The notes beneath the pieces were generated by a model. That model was not told the origin of the DNA and ran no database searches. It worked only from the letters and a program-made list of their open reading frames with translations. A DNA stretch of 64,000 bases from Flavipsychrobacter sp964588295. GTDB lineage: Bacteria > Bacteroidota > Bacteroidia > Chitinophagales > Chitinophagaceae. The stretch lies in assembly GCA_964588295.1 (NCBI GenBank), contig CAZPOT010000001.1:310001-374000 (forward strand). The letters are read 5' to 3'. Positions 8,600-17,624 of this stretch are shown here, piece by piece. The position numbers and the translations under genes are program-made. Within the stretch, counting starts at the first letter, position 1; every line of letters begins with the position of its first letter.

Positions 8600-9778
8600 A
8601 TGTCATTATTTACATCAAAAGGAACTATTACCATTACCTGCCATAAGCGCATAGCGCCGTATCTGGAAATGGAGGTGAAGGAACTTGGCTTCGAAATAGA
8701 AGAAACATTCATTACTGGTGTCCGGCTCATCGGCACTATCAACGACTGCATAAAATTAAACCTCAACCTGCGCTGTGCCAGCCAGGTACTATATAGCCTG
8801 AAGCAGTTTACTGCATATAACGCTGACGATATTTACAAGGCTGCCGAGAGCATTGCCTGGGAGAACATAATTGCCGATCCCGGCTATTTTTCGGTAACCA
8901 GCAATGTAATGAACGACACCATCAACAACAGCATGTTTGCCAACCTGCGCGTAAAAGATGGCATAGTGGACCGTATGCGCCTGAAGCGTGGCAACCGCCC
9001 CGATACCGGTGCCGAGCTGAAGGGCACTGTAGTACACCTGTTCTGGAAAAACGAGCATGCAGAGATATTCCTTGATACATCCGGCGATTCGCTTGCACGC
9101 CACGGCTACCGAAAGATACCTGGCCGTGCGCCAATGCTGGAGGCACTGGCAGCGGCTACTATCCTTGCCACACGGTGGGACAAAAAGTCCGCGTTTGTGA
9201 ACCCCATGTGCGGTTCAGGCACGGTGGCTATCGAAGCAGCCCTTATTGCCACTAACACTCGCCCGGGTCTGTTCCGGATGAACTACGCCTTTATGCACAT
9301 AATGGGCTACAACGAAGCGGTTTACGAAAAAGAAATGGACCTGCTGGACAAACAGATCGCGGATATTAAGGGCATACAGATAATCGCATCGGACATAAGC
9401 GAACAAGCCATCATCAATGCCAAGAAGAATGCCAAAGCAGCAGGTGTAGCCGATCTGATCACCTTCGAACTGTGTGATTTCAGGCGCACCACTATGCCGC
9501 AGGAAAATAAGGGTATCCTATATATGAACCCAGAGTACGGTGAGCGCCTGGGAGATGAAAAAGAACTGGAAGAGACCTACGCCCAAATAGGCGACTTTAT
9601 GAAACAGAAATGCGGTGGCTATTACGGTTACATCTTTACCGGCAACCTGGAACTGGCCAAGAAGATAGGGCTAAAAGCCAAACGCCGTATAGAATTCTAT
9701 ACCAGCACCATCGATTGCCGGCTATTGGAATATGAACTATACGAAGGATCCCGTAAAATAGGCAACCGGGAAGAATAA
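8600..9778 (+). CDS. THUMP-domain class I RNA methyltransferase (RlmL N-terminal half/TrmN-like)
   Basis: A 392-residue SAM-dependent methyltransferase that makes N2-methylguanine in structured RNA. The N-terminal ferredoxin-like plus THUMP region (about residues 1-155) binds RNA. The Rossmann domain carries NPMCGSGTVAIEAALIA (SAM binding) and MNPEYGERLGDEKEL, the N-P-P-Y active-site motif, here N-P-E-Y. It corresponds to the N-terminal part of E. coli RlmL (23S G2445) without the RlmK half. The ATG at 8600 is preferred to the upstream frame opening at 8543 because a -7 box lies at 8584-8591, between the two. Confidence 0.9.
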   Translation: MSLFTSKGTITITCHKRIAPYLEMEVKELGFEIEETFITGVRLIGTINDCIKLNLNLRCASQVLYSLKQFTAYNADDIYKAAESIAWENIIADPGYFSVTSNVMNDTINNSMFANLRVKDGIVDRMRLKRGNRPDTGAELKGTVVHLFWKNEHAEIFLDTSGDSLARHGYRKIPGRAPMLEALAAATILATRWDKKSAFVNPMCGSGTVAIEAALIATNTRPGLFRMNYAFMHIMGYNEAVYEKEMDLLDKQIADIKGIQIIASDISEQAIINAKKNAKAAGVADLITFELCDFRRTTMPQENKGILYMNPEYGERLGDEKELEETYAQIGDFMKQKCGGYYGYIFTGNLELAKKIGLKAKRRIEFYTSTIDCRLLEYELYEGSRKIGNREE

Positions 9779-9780
9779 CA

Positions 9781-9812
9781 AAAATGCGGAGTGGAAGCCC
9801 ACCCCGCATTTT
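9781..9812. terminator. Bidirectional terminator between convergent genes
   Basis: A 14-base inverted repeat with one wobble position (AAAATGCGGAGTGG at 9781-9794, CCACCCCGCATTTT at 9799-9812) and loop AAGC. It has A on one side and T on the other, so it can terminate both the methyltransferase and the minus-strand signalling operon. Confidence 0.9.
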
Positions 9813-9830
9813 TCATTCTATATATTACCG

Positions 9831-10085
9831 TCAGGTAAGGCTGGGCGCTTCGGTATCAGACAGCGCAGCCTCGGCCACCGCCGATATTACATTGTCCTTT
9901 GTCCTGTATAAAATAAAGAAAACATACTTTTCTGTTCGTACTACACCCGCCCTGGCGCTTGGCTTGCCCAGCGAGCTGAGGTCTGTAGATAATATCTCAA
10001 TATCGTCATGCTCTTTTAGCCAGCTATTTATCTTCTCCTGCAATAATATCAACTCATCATCATAAAAAAACTGTACTCTGTTCAT
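9831..10085 (-). CDS. Small hypothetical protein, last gene of the signalling operon
   Basis: An 84-residue protein not recognised as any named family. It starts MNRVQFFYDDELILLQEKIN, is probably mixed alpha/beta, and has no membrane segment or signal peptide. The start at ATG 10085 is chosen over a frame extension to 10157, which would run to within 13 bases of the response-regulator stop region and adds poorly conserved-looking sequence (TNWWHNFLDCG). It lies 58 bases after the response regulator on the same strand and before a terminator, so co-transcription with the kinases is likely. The function is unknown. Confidence 0.65.
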   Translation of the reverse strand: MNRVQFFYDDELILLQEKINSWLKEHDDIEILSTDLSSLGKPSARAGVVRTEKYVFFILYRTKDNVISAVAEAALSDTEAPSLT

Positions 10086-10143
10086 ATACAACTGGTTTAC
10101 CCCACAATCTAAAAAGTTGTGCCACCAGTTAGTAACGACTATA

Positions 10144-10545
10144 TCAGTTTGCCGCAAAGAATTGCTTTACCCTTTCTATGGTCAGCGGCTTTTCTATATA
10201 GCCGGCTACAAACCGGTTGCCTTCAGCCCGTTTTTTATCAAAGGCATCTACCGATGAGGAAAGTATATAAACGGTTATTTTGTCCTGCAATTCTTCTTTA
10301 AATTGCTCAAACCGGTCAAGTACATCCCAGCCGCTCAGCACAGGCATATTAATATCCAACAATAGTATCGCTTTTCCAGTAGGCTCAGCCGAAAATACAT
10401 TGGCTATATACGTAAGCCCCTCTTCCGGTTCTGTAAAACTCATTATAGCTTTATCAGGATGTATGCGCTCTATAATGATCTTGCATATCCTGTTGTTTAC
10501 CGGGTCGTCGTCAATAACAATAAAGTTTGTATATCCTGTAATCAT
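10144..10545 (-). CDS. Single-domain response regulator (CheY-like)
   Basis: A 133-residue receiver domain without output domain. The acidic pocket is IDDDP (Asp12-14), the phospho-acceptor is Asp64 in LLLDINMP, a Ser replaces the usual Thr in YILSSS, and the conserved Lys119 is in IEKPL. It starts 20 bases after the stop of the nine-PAS kinase, which it most likely serves. Such stand-alone receivers act by protein contact or as phosphate carriers in a relay. Confidence 0.92.
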   Translation of the reverse strand: MITGYTNFIVIDDDPVNNRICKIIIERIHPDKAIMSFTEPEEGLTYIANVFSAEPTGKAILLLDINMPVLSGWDVLDRFEQFKEELQDKITVYILSSSVDAFDKKRAEGNRFVAGYIEKPLTIERVKQFFAAN

Positions 10546-10565
10546 AGGCGGTTTCTTTTTTATGG

Positions 10566-13500
10566 TTAATTGTTATCAAACTCTATTATGAATCTTGTTC
10601 CTTTATTTACTTCACTTTCTATGCGTATATGCCCACCCAGTGTCTCTACCTGGGTCTTCACCATATATAACCCTATCCCCTTACCTTCGGTATGCGAGTG
10701 AAAGCGCTTATACAACCCAAATACTTGCCCACCTTTTTTATTCAGATCTATACCCAGGCCATTGTCTTCAAACTCAATAACTATTTTACCCTCAACCCTA
10801 TGGCTCGATATCCTGATCACTGGCGGCACACCCGGCCGGCGGTATTTAATACTATTTGATAAGAGATTGTACATCACACTATACAGGTAACTCTTCAGCG
10901 TCATCATGCCATCTACCACGCTAAAATCCGTTATCACCTGCACCTTTTCATTGGTAATAAGGTTGCGTATGCTCTGCTGTATATCCGTCATCAGGTCAGA
11001 GAAATTTACCTGCTCCCTCACCTCGCTATACTCCTGCTTTACCTGCAAGATGTAGTTAAGGTCTTTTATAACAGAGTCCAGCTTATCTACAGACGACAGC
11101 AACTCCCGCATCAGTTCAGCCTCTTCCTCTTCTCCCATATCATCAAACTGCATAATATCGGCAATGCCGCTTATGTTGGCAACCGGTGCCCGCAAGTTGT
11201 GGGATATAATATAAGAAAACTGCTCCAGGTCCTTATTACGCTGCACCATATCGGCTATTATGCGGTTGCGTTCCAGTTCGGCCAGCTTTCGTTCGGTAAC
11301 ATCCATAGCTATTCCCAGCACCGCTACTTCTTTGCTGCCTGCCAATGTATACGGGACCTTGATAGTATAGAAGATGCGATTGTTGCCCTCAGCATCTTTA
11401 CATTCCAGTTCCGGCAATACCTCTGTCCTACCCGTAGCGATCACCAGTCTATCCTTGTCAGCAAGCAGATCTTTAACGCCTCCGTCTGTTATTGAACTAC
11501 TGATCAGCTGTCCCGGCGATTTTCCGAACAATTTAGCAAAGCTCTTATTAACAAACAACAATTTACCATTCACGTCCCTGGCATATATCGCCTGTGGTAT
11601 CAGGTCTACTATCAGCCTCAAATTCTCTTCACTTTGGGCCAGGGTATCCTCTGCCACTTTAGCATTGGTAATATCGTGCAATATGCCATGCAACCTTACA
11701 GGCGTATTATGCTCATCAAATTCGTATTTGCTTTCAGAGTAAATATAACGTACCTCTTCACCCTTCAATACCCTGCAATAGAAAAATACATTTTCGTGCG
11801 ATGTCCTCGACTCTGTGATCATCCGCATTACCGACAAGCGATCATCAGGATGAATAGAGCTCAGGTAGCTCTCAAACACCGGCAGCCCGCTATCGGGGTT
11901 ATACCCTATTATTCGTTTTGCCTCCTGAGACCATGTTTGTGCCCCGGTTTTAAGGTCTATTTCCCAGTTACCCACCCTGGCTATTTCCTGCGCTTCATTC
12001 AGCCTGGCCTCATTCAACCGCAGCTTCTCAAGCGTTTCTTTACGCTGCGCTTCTTTTTCAAATACTTCTATGCTGAATGAAATGTCGCTTGCTACTTCTT
12101 CCAGCATACGTATCTCTTCTGTATCAAACAGGTTAAGTTCCGTAGCATAAAGATTAAAAGTACCAATTACTTCCCCTCCTTTGCGGATAGGTAACACCAT
12201 GATGGAATTAACGCCGGTATTGCGCGCATAAGGTCGCCACCGCTCTATACGCCTGTCTTTAAGTACATCGTTACTATAGAAATACCTGTTCCCTTTTAAA
12301 ACCCTGTCAGCAGGGCCATTATCATCAATTGGCAGATTCAGAAACAGCGACCGTTCCATGGCACTCATTCCTTTATCTTCCACCAGGTTGATTAACCTCT
12401 TCCCCTTTTCTATCAGCCCTATCCATGCCATCTTGAATTTCCCGGTCTCTACGGCTATGCGGCATGCTTCTCTGAAAACCTCTTCCGTCGATGAAGAATG
12501 CACAATGGTTTGGTTGATGGCGCTGATGAAGGCATAAAGGCGATTCGCATTTACTATTTTCTTTTCAGACTGTATCCTTAAAGTTATATCCCTGCTATGG
12601 CAGGCCACCCCTATTATTTTCTCGCCATTCCTTATTGGGTAGAACGATGTCTCGACCCATGCATTGAAAGGCGTAGGAGTATGTTCTATGGCATTAAAAC
12701 TCTCCCCCCTTAGTGCACGCCCATACCAGCTGTCCCAGCGCGACAACTGATCTCTGCCGAACCCGGACCGTAGCTTGGAGCCCAGCCGTGCTTTGTGGCC
12801 GCTCATTTTCATCACCATACTGTCAAAGGCAGTGTTCGATGTCAGCAGGCGAAGCTGATCGTCAACGCTCCATATCAGGTCTTCAGTATTATTAATAAGC
12901 GCAGAAAGATTGTTCCTGTCAAATTCTATTTTCTCCTGCGCCGCCTTCTTTTCTGTTATGTTCCGTATGGTTATGAACACACCTTCTACATTTCCATCAT
13001 CGTCAAGCACAGGTGTCATCAGGTTAAGGAAATATATTTTTCCTGTTCCCTTCTTTTCAAATTTCATTTCCACTTCCCGGCGTTCACCCATCAGCACTTC
13101 TGCCAATATAGCAGCATATGGCTCAGATCCTTCCGGCAATGCCAGGTCGGCAACCTTCATTCCCGGTGTTATCTCACCCTTTAGGTAAGTAACGCCAAAC
13201 TTCCGTGCATTGTTATTACAAGATCTTACTACCAGCGTTTCATCCAGCATGATGAACGCCTCCTGCGTATGCTGCAGCAACCGATCTATTTCCCGGTAAC
13301 TTGATTCCAGCTTCTGCTCTGCCTTTTTACGCTCGGTAATATTATTGTAGAATACGGCTATTCCACCATCATGCGGATATACCCGTACATCCAGCCATAT
13401 ATCATAAGCTGCGTATAATATTTCAAACTCCGAATCCTTTTGGGTTCGGGCCACATTCCTTAGCTCGGCCTCAAACCGGGTATCCAGTATATCAGGAAAA

Positions 13501-15311
13501 ACTTGCCACATCACCTGCCCCAGCACCTCATCTTTTGTCTTGCGCATCAAGGTAAGCGCGTGCTCATTGGCAAAAGTGAATTGCCAGTTCTTATCCAGTG
13601 TCAGAAAAGCATCCCCCATTCCCTTCAACAGGTTTTCTATCTGCTTCCGGTGCTCCACTGCTTTCTGCTCGGCATTCACCCTGTCGGTAATATCTATGTG
13701 CATCAGCACTATGCCACTGTCGGGATTATTGTTCTCTCTTGATATAATGGCGCGCAGCCAGCGCTCCTCGCCCTTCTTGCCCAGGCAATATTCTGTACTG
13801 TATTCCCACGCCTGGCCGGCAAGTATAGAGCGGATGGCTTTAGCTATTCTGCGCTCGTCATCGCCGCCGGCATCTTCCAATATCTCCAGGTAATTATCAT
13901 CTATACCATAGCTCGCGCCTATAAAGTCATCGGCGTCATTGCTTTGTCGCCATGCGTCGTTTACCGACACGATATTGCCTTCATTGTTGATCAGGGCTGT
14001 ATTCGCAGGCAATGCATTAAATATGGACGACATCCGCTCCGACAGGATGATCTGCTCCCGGTATACCTTTTCTACCTCGCGCTTACTCTTCATCAATTGC
14101 TCGGCATTCAGTTTGCGCTCCGTCACGTCCCTGAAGTTGCCTACAATCGCTTTTACGTTATCATCTTCCAGCAGGTTGGTCACTGTTCCTTCTACCCATA
14201 TGTTGTAGCCATCTTTATGCTTCATCCTGCTGATCACCCATACTGCTCTTGACGGGTTGGCAACAGCCTCATTCAGTTTCTTCAGCACTTCCTGCTTATC
14301 CTCTGCATGAAACAGATCAAGTGCATTTACATGGCGTATCTCTTCCTGGGTGTAGCCAAGCATCCGCTCACTCGCCGGAGATTGGTACGATATTACTCCC
14401 AGTTCGTTATACAGCAGTATAGCATCGTAGTTATTTTCCAGCAGGGCGCGGAAGTATCTTACCCTTCCGGCAAGTTTTTTTTCCGCTATGCGGCGGTACG
14501 TAATGTCCTGGGAAAGGATGAGCCTCGCACGGCGCCCCTCAAAATCTATATCATGTGCAAATATCTCTACCTCTATTATCGAGCCGTTCTTCTTTCGATG
14601 CTGCCATATGCCACGATAAAAATTCTGCTTATCTACTACCGGGGGCCTCAAGGTGTTAACAAATGCTTCTTTATCAGCTTCCGGTCGTATGTCTACCACA
14701 GACATGTTCAGAAACTCCTCGCGACTATAACCGTAGGCGGTCTCTGCAACTTCGTTTACCTCCAGGAATCTAAACGTGTCTACATCCATCACCCACATTG
14801 GCAATGGATTGTTCCTGAACATATGCTGATATTGACGCTGCAGCTGTTCGAAGGCGGTACTACGCTCCTCCACAGCACGCTCCAGTTCGCTGTTAAACTG
14901 CAGGAGGGCGTCCTCGTTTTTCTTCTTATCGGTAAGGTCCCTGGTTATCTTGCCAAACCCAGTAAGCACGCCGTCATCATCCCTTATGGGTGTTATCAGT
15001 ACGCTCCCCCAGAAACGATCTCCACCTTTTTTCACGCGCCATCCTTCGGTCATCGCCTTACCTTCGGCAGCAGCTTTATCCAGCAGTGCCTGCGGCAGCC
15101 CCGCAGCCTTGTCATCCTGCGTGTAGAAGATGCTGAAGTGCTGCCCTATTACTTCCTCCGATGTGTAGCCCTTTATTTGTTCTGCCCCTCTATTCCACGT
15201 AGCCACATTACCGTTGGCATCCAACAGTAATATCGCATAGTCGGCTATGTCCTCTATCATCCGCTGATAGACGTCCTGCCTCGTACTAGTTGTGGTTCGT
15301 ATATGCTCCAT
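10566..15311 (-). CDS. Nine-PAS, one-GAF sensor histidine kinase
   Basis: A 1581-residue soluble kinase with no membrane segment or signal peptide. Nine PAS/PAC units are visible from their ends (for example TRDLTDKKK, SQDITYRRI, FRDVTERKL, HIDITDRVN, YNNITERKK, IRNITEKKA, SRDITLRIQ, HDITNAKVA, MDVTERKLA). Seven precede a GAF domain (about residues 930-1085) and two follow it. The kinase core has His1371 in IISHNLRAPVAN, a HisKA variant common in Bacteroidota PAS kinases, and an ATPase with EFEDNGLGID and GKGIGLYMV. No receiver is fused; one is encoded next door at 10144-10545. It follows the TPR kinase by 17 bases, so the two kinases and the regulator form one transcription unit. Confidence 0.93.
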   Translation of the reverse strand: MEHIRTTTSTRQDVYQRMIEDIADYAILLLDANGNVATWNRGAEQIKGYTSEEVIGQHFSIFYTQDDKAAGLPQALLDKAAAEGKAMTEGWRVKKGGDRFWGSVLITPIRDDDGVLTGFGKITRDLTDKKKNEDALLQFNSELERAVEERSTAFEQLQRQYQHMFRNNPLPMWVMDVDTFRFLEVNEVAETAYGYSREEFLNMSVVDIRPEADKEAFVNTLRPPVVDKQNFYRGIWQHRKKNGSIIEVEIFAHDIDFEGRRARLILSQDITYRRIAEKKLAGRVRYFRALLENNYDAILLYNELGVISYQSPASERMLGYTQEEIRHVNALDLFHAEDKQEVLKKLNEAVANPSRAVWVISRMKHKDGYNIWVEGTVTNLLEDDNVKAIVGNFRDVTERKLNAEQLMKSKREVEKVYREQIILSERMSSIFNALPANTALINNEGNIVSVNDAWRQSNDADDFIGASYGIDDNYLEILEDAGGDDERRIAKAIRSILAGQAWEYSTEYCLGKKGEERWLRAIISRENNNPDSGIVLMHIDITDRVNAEQKAVEHRKQIENLLKGMGDAFLTLDKNWQFTFANEHALTLMRKTKDEVLGQVMWQVFPDILDTRFEAELRNVARTQKDSEFEILYAAYDIWLDVRVYPHDGGIAVFYNNITERKKAEQKLESSYREIDRLLQHTQEAFIMLDETLVVRSCNNNARKFGVTYLKGEITPGMKVADLALPEGSEPYAAILAEVLMGERREVEMKFEKKGTGKIYFLNLMTPVLDDDGNVEGVFITIRNITEKKAAQEKIEFDRNNLSALINNTEDLIWSVDDQLRLLTSNTAFDSMVMKMSGHKARLGSKLRSGFGRDQLSRWDSWYGRALRGESFNAIEHTPTPFNAWVETSFYPIRNGEKIIGVACHSRDITLRIQSEKKIVNANRLYAFISAINQTIVHSSSTEEVFREACRIAVETGKFKMAWIGLIEKGKRLINLVEDKGMSAMERSLFLNLPIDDNGPADRVLKGNRYFYSNDVLKDRRIERWRPYARNTGVNSIMVLPIRKGGEVIGTFNLYATELNLFDTEEIRMLEEVASDISFSIEVFEKEAQRKETLEKLRLNEARLNEAQEIARVGNWEIDLKTGAQTWSQEAKRIIGYNPDSGLPVFESYLSSIHPDDRLSVMRMITESRTSHENVFFYCRVLKGEEVRYIYSESKYEFDEHNTPVRLHGILHDITNAKVAEDTLAQSEENLRLIVDLIPQAIYARDVNGKLLFVNKSFAKLFGKSPGQLISSSITDGGVKDLLADKDRLVIATGRTEVLPELECKDAEGNNRIFYTIKVPYTLAGSKEVAVLGIAMDVTERKLAELERNRIIADMVQRNKDLEQFSYIISHNLRAPVANISGIADIMQFDDMGEEEEAELMRELLSSVDKLDSVIKDLNYILQVKQEYSEVREQVNFSDLMTDIQQSIRNLITNEKVQVITDFSVVDGMMTLKSYLYSVMYNLLSNSIKYRRPGVPPVIRISSHRVEGKIVIEFEDNGLGIDLNKKGGQVFGLYKRFHSHTEGKGIGLYMVKTQVETLGGHIRIESEVNKGTRFIIEFDNN

Positions 15312-15328
15312 GTTTTATTTGGGCTTCA

Positions 15329-17326
15329 TTACTGTTTACTACGTGGCGCTCCCTTTTTCAGCATCAGGTAAAATACGGTCTCATTACCCGGCTGGCTTTC
15401 CGCCCATATCCTTCCCCCGTTCATTTCTGCAAAATCCTTGCACAGTACCAGCCCCAGCCCTGTTCCCTTTTCATTATTAGTACCTGGCTTGCTGGCGCTG
15501 TTCATTGTAAATAGCTTTTCTTTTACATCTTCCTGTATGCCTACGCCCGTATCGCTCACGTAGAAGCATATATGCTCTTCCGTTACCGAATGTACGCCTA
15601 TCTCCACCTTTCCGCCTTTGTATGAATATTTTACAGCGTTAAATAACAGATTTCTTACGATAAAGTCAAAATGGGATGGATCCGCATAGATATATGTTTC
15701 CGCAGGGACAACGTTTTCCAGCTTCAACTGCTTTTCAGCAGCTCTTTCCTGTACCAGCTTTACATTCAAAGTTACCGACTCTGTAACTGAAAAATGCTCC
15801 TGTTGCATGCTTATCCCTTTTATTTCCCTGCTGCCCCAGTAAAGCAGCTTATTTAGCGTCTCAAGCGATGCCTGGCTTTGGTCTGCAAGCATTTTGTAAA
15901 TGTTGCGTCGGTCTTCGGTGCTTATCTTACCGTCTTCATTTTCCAAAACATACAGCATACCAATTATCGTCGTCATGGGTGACCTCAGGTCATGCCCTAT
16001 TATCGAGAATATCTTGTCCTTCACCAGGCTGGTGGCTGCCAGTGCTTCTTGTTGCTGTGTCAGTTCTTCATTAAGCTTGCTGGTTTTTCTATGCGATGCA
16101 TAGGAGGCCACAAGTGCCATAAGTATCACCGCAGCAACAATTATGATCGCGTTTCGCTGAAAATTCCTGTTGTAGTTCTGCCGCACCAGCGCCGCTACTT
16201 TCCCGTGCGATTTATTGAGCTCGTACAATGCCTGCAGGTTAGCTATCTCCTTATTCTTCTGCATGCTGAAGACGTCTTTCTCCCGGGTCCTGCATGTGTC
16301 CAGGTACAGGTAAGCTGCTCTATAATTTCCCTGCTCAAAAGACACATCGGCCAGTGTACGGTATATATTTACCTCCAGCGGGGCCTGTCCCCCCTCTTTC
16401 GCTTTTTGTAGTGCCTCTTTCAGCAGCGGCAGCTTGTCTCTGGCGCTTACCTCGTGGTCCAGCAGCGCTATGTTCAAAAGCAGGTTTGGCACATCGTAGG
16501 GCATGCTTCGCTCCCGGGCTATGCGTAACCCTTCGTTAAAAAAATCCAGCGCTCTCTTTTCATCTCCGGTTCGCGCATGGGCTATCCCGCTGTTAAGTAA
16601 CAGCCCTAGTTTTATATTGATGAATTTTTCCGTTCGGCACAACGCCAGTCCCGAATCGAAATATTTAAAAGAAAGCTGGTTATGCTCCTTTATCCCTTCC
16701 ACAATACCCATATTGCTATACAGGTAGGCCATGTTCAGCGTATCGCCTGTTTTCCGGCTCAGTACAAATGCCTGTTTAAAGTAGCTCATCGCCTGATCCA
16801 GGTTGTTCAGGCTCTGGTTCACAACCCCTAGTTTTATATAGGCCTGGCCCATGCCCATGGTATCGTGCAATTGTTCAAATATTGATAGCGCATCCAGGAA
16901 GTACTTCGTGGCTCCCTGAAAGTTGGCTTTTGTACCTTCTACTATCCCCAGTTCATTTTTTACCGATGCCACCTTTTTCTTATCTCCCAGCTGGCTATAC
17001 AATTCCAGTGCTCTGTCCAGGTTGTCTTTTGCTATTACCAGTCGTCCCTGCTCCCTGTCTATTATACCCTTCTGCCATAGCATGTAGGCTATAGATTGCC
17101 TGTCTTTTGTTTGCTCGGCAATCTTCAGTCCATCCTCGGCCATTACCTGGGCCGAGTCCAGGTTGATACGCTTATAATAATTGAAGGCAGCCTTATACAA
17201 TCCTAATTTTTGGGTATCGCTCTGGGCTGTACTCATCGCAAATCTGATTTTACCGATGTCTTGCTGCCCGTTTGCTATATTTGCTACATACAACATTAAT
17301 GTCAATAGCACTATCATTACCCTCAT
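15329..17326 (-). CDS. Tetratricopeptide-repeat sensor histidine kinase
   Basis: A 665-residue protein with a signal peptide (ends near IANGQQ). About eight TPR helical pairs span residues 25-370 outside the inner membrane (for example YLYSNMGIVEGIKEHNQLSF), one membrane segment lies near 393-412 (IIIVAAVILMALVASY), and a coiled coil leads into the kinase. HisKA contains His445 in IIGHDLRSPMTTI, and the ATPase contains DTGVGI and GTGLGLVLCKDF. This architecture is frequent in Bacteroidota and is thought to sense through periplasmic protein contact. It is the first gene of the minus-strand operon that continues with the nine-PAS kinase 17 bases downstream. Its upstream region is shared with atpD, which is transcribed divergently. 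Confidence 0.92.
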   Translation of the reverse strand: MRVMIVLLTLMLYVANIANGQQDIGKIRFAMSTAQSDTQKLGLYKAAFNYYKRINLDSAQVMAEDGLKIAEQTKDRQSIAYMLWQKGIIDREQGRLVIAKDNLDRALELYSQLGDKKKVASVKNELGIVEGTKANFQGATKYFLDALSIFEQLHDTMGMGQAYIKLGVVNQSLNNLDQAMSYFKQAFVLSRKTGDTLNMAYLYSNMGIVEGIKEHNQLSFKYFDSGLALCRTEKFINIKLGLLLNSGIAHARTGDEKRALDFFNEGLRIARERSMPYDVPNLLLNIALLDHEVSARDKLPLLKEALQKAKEGGQAPLEVNIYRTLADVSFEQGNYRAAYLYLDTCRTREKDVFSMQKNKEIANLQALYELNKSHGKVAALVRQNYNRNFQRNAIIIVAAVILMALVASYASHRKTSKLNEELTQQQEALAATSLVKDKIFSIIGHDLRSPMTTIIGMLYVLENEDGKISTEDRRNIYKMLADQSQASLETLNKLLYWGSREIKGISMQQEHFSVTESVTLNVKLVQERAAEKQLKLENVVPAETYIYADPSHFDFIVRNLLFNAVKYSYKGGKVEIGVHSVTEEHICFYVSDTGVGIQEDVKEKLFTMNSASKPGTNNEKGTGLGLVLCKDFAEMNGGRIWAESQPGNETVFYLMLKKGAPRSKQ

Positions 17327-17550
17327 AAATTCTACAGTAGTGCGCTAAAATAAACTATGTTTTCTATTCGTTAACAATTTTTATCACATTTTTTAAAATT
17401 TATATAGATGTCAAAACGATTGGATATACTCTTGTTAACGTGGAAATAAAATACAAGCAACGGCAGACCGCCAATCGTATAAGTACTATTACAATTTTAT
17501 AATTTCATTATTGATTTAGAACGAAATGAACAGACATTTTCAATTTTACT

Positions 17551-17581
17551 TTTGATTTTTGCCGCTACTCCTTTACCTTTG
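17551..17581 (+). promoter_or_regulatory. Promoter of atpD: TTTG, 19-base spacer, TACCTTTG
   Basis: TTTG at 17551-17554 and TACCTTTG at 17574-17581 are separated by 19 bases. This is the full Bacteroidota housekeeping consensus. The leader to the ATG at 17625 would be about 40 bases. The rest of the 17327-17550 spacer is AT-rich with no other feature I can name. Confidence 0.82.
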
Positions 17582-17624
17582 CAAAAATTTTAGTAAGACT
17601 TAACTATTTTTTATAATTCTACTT

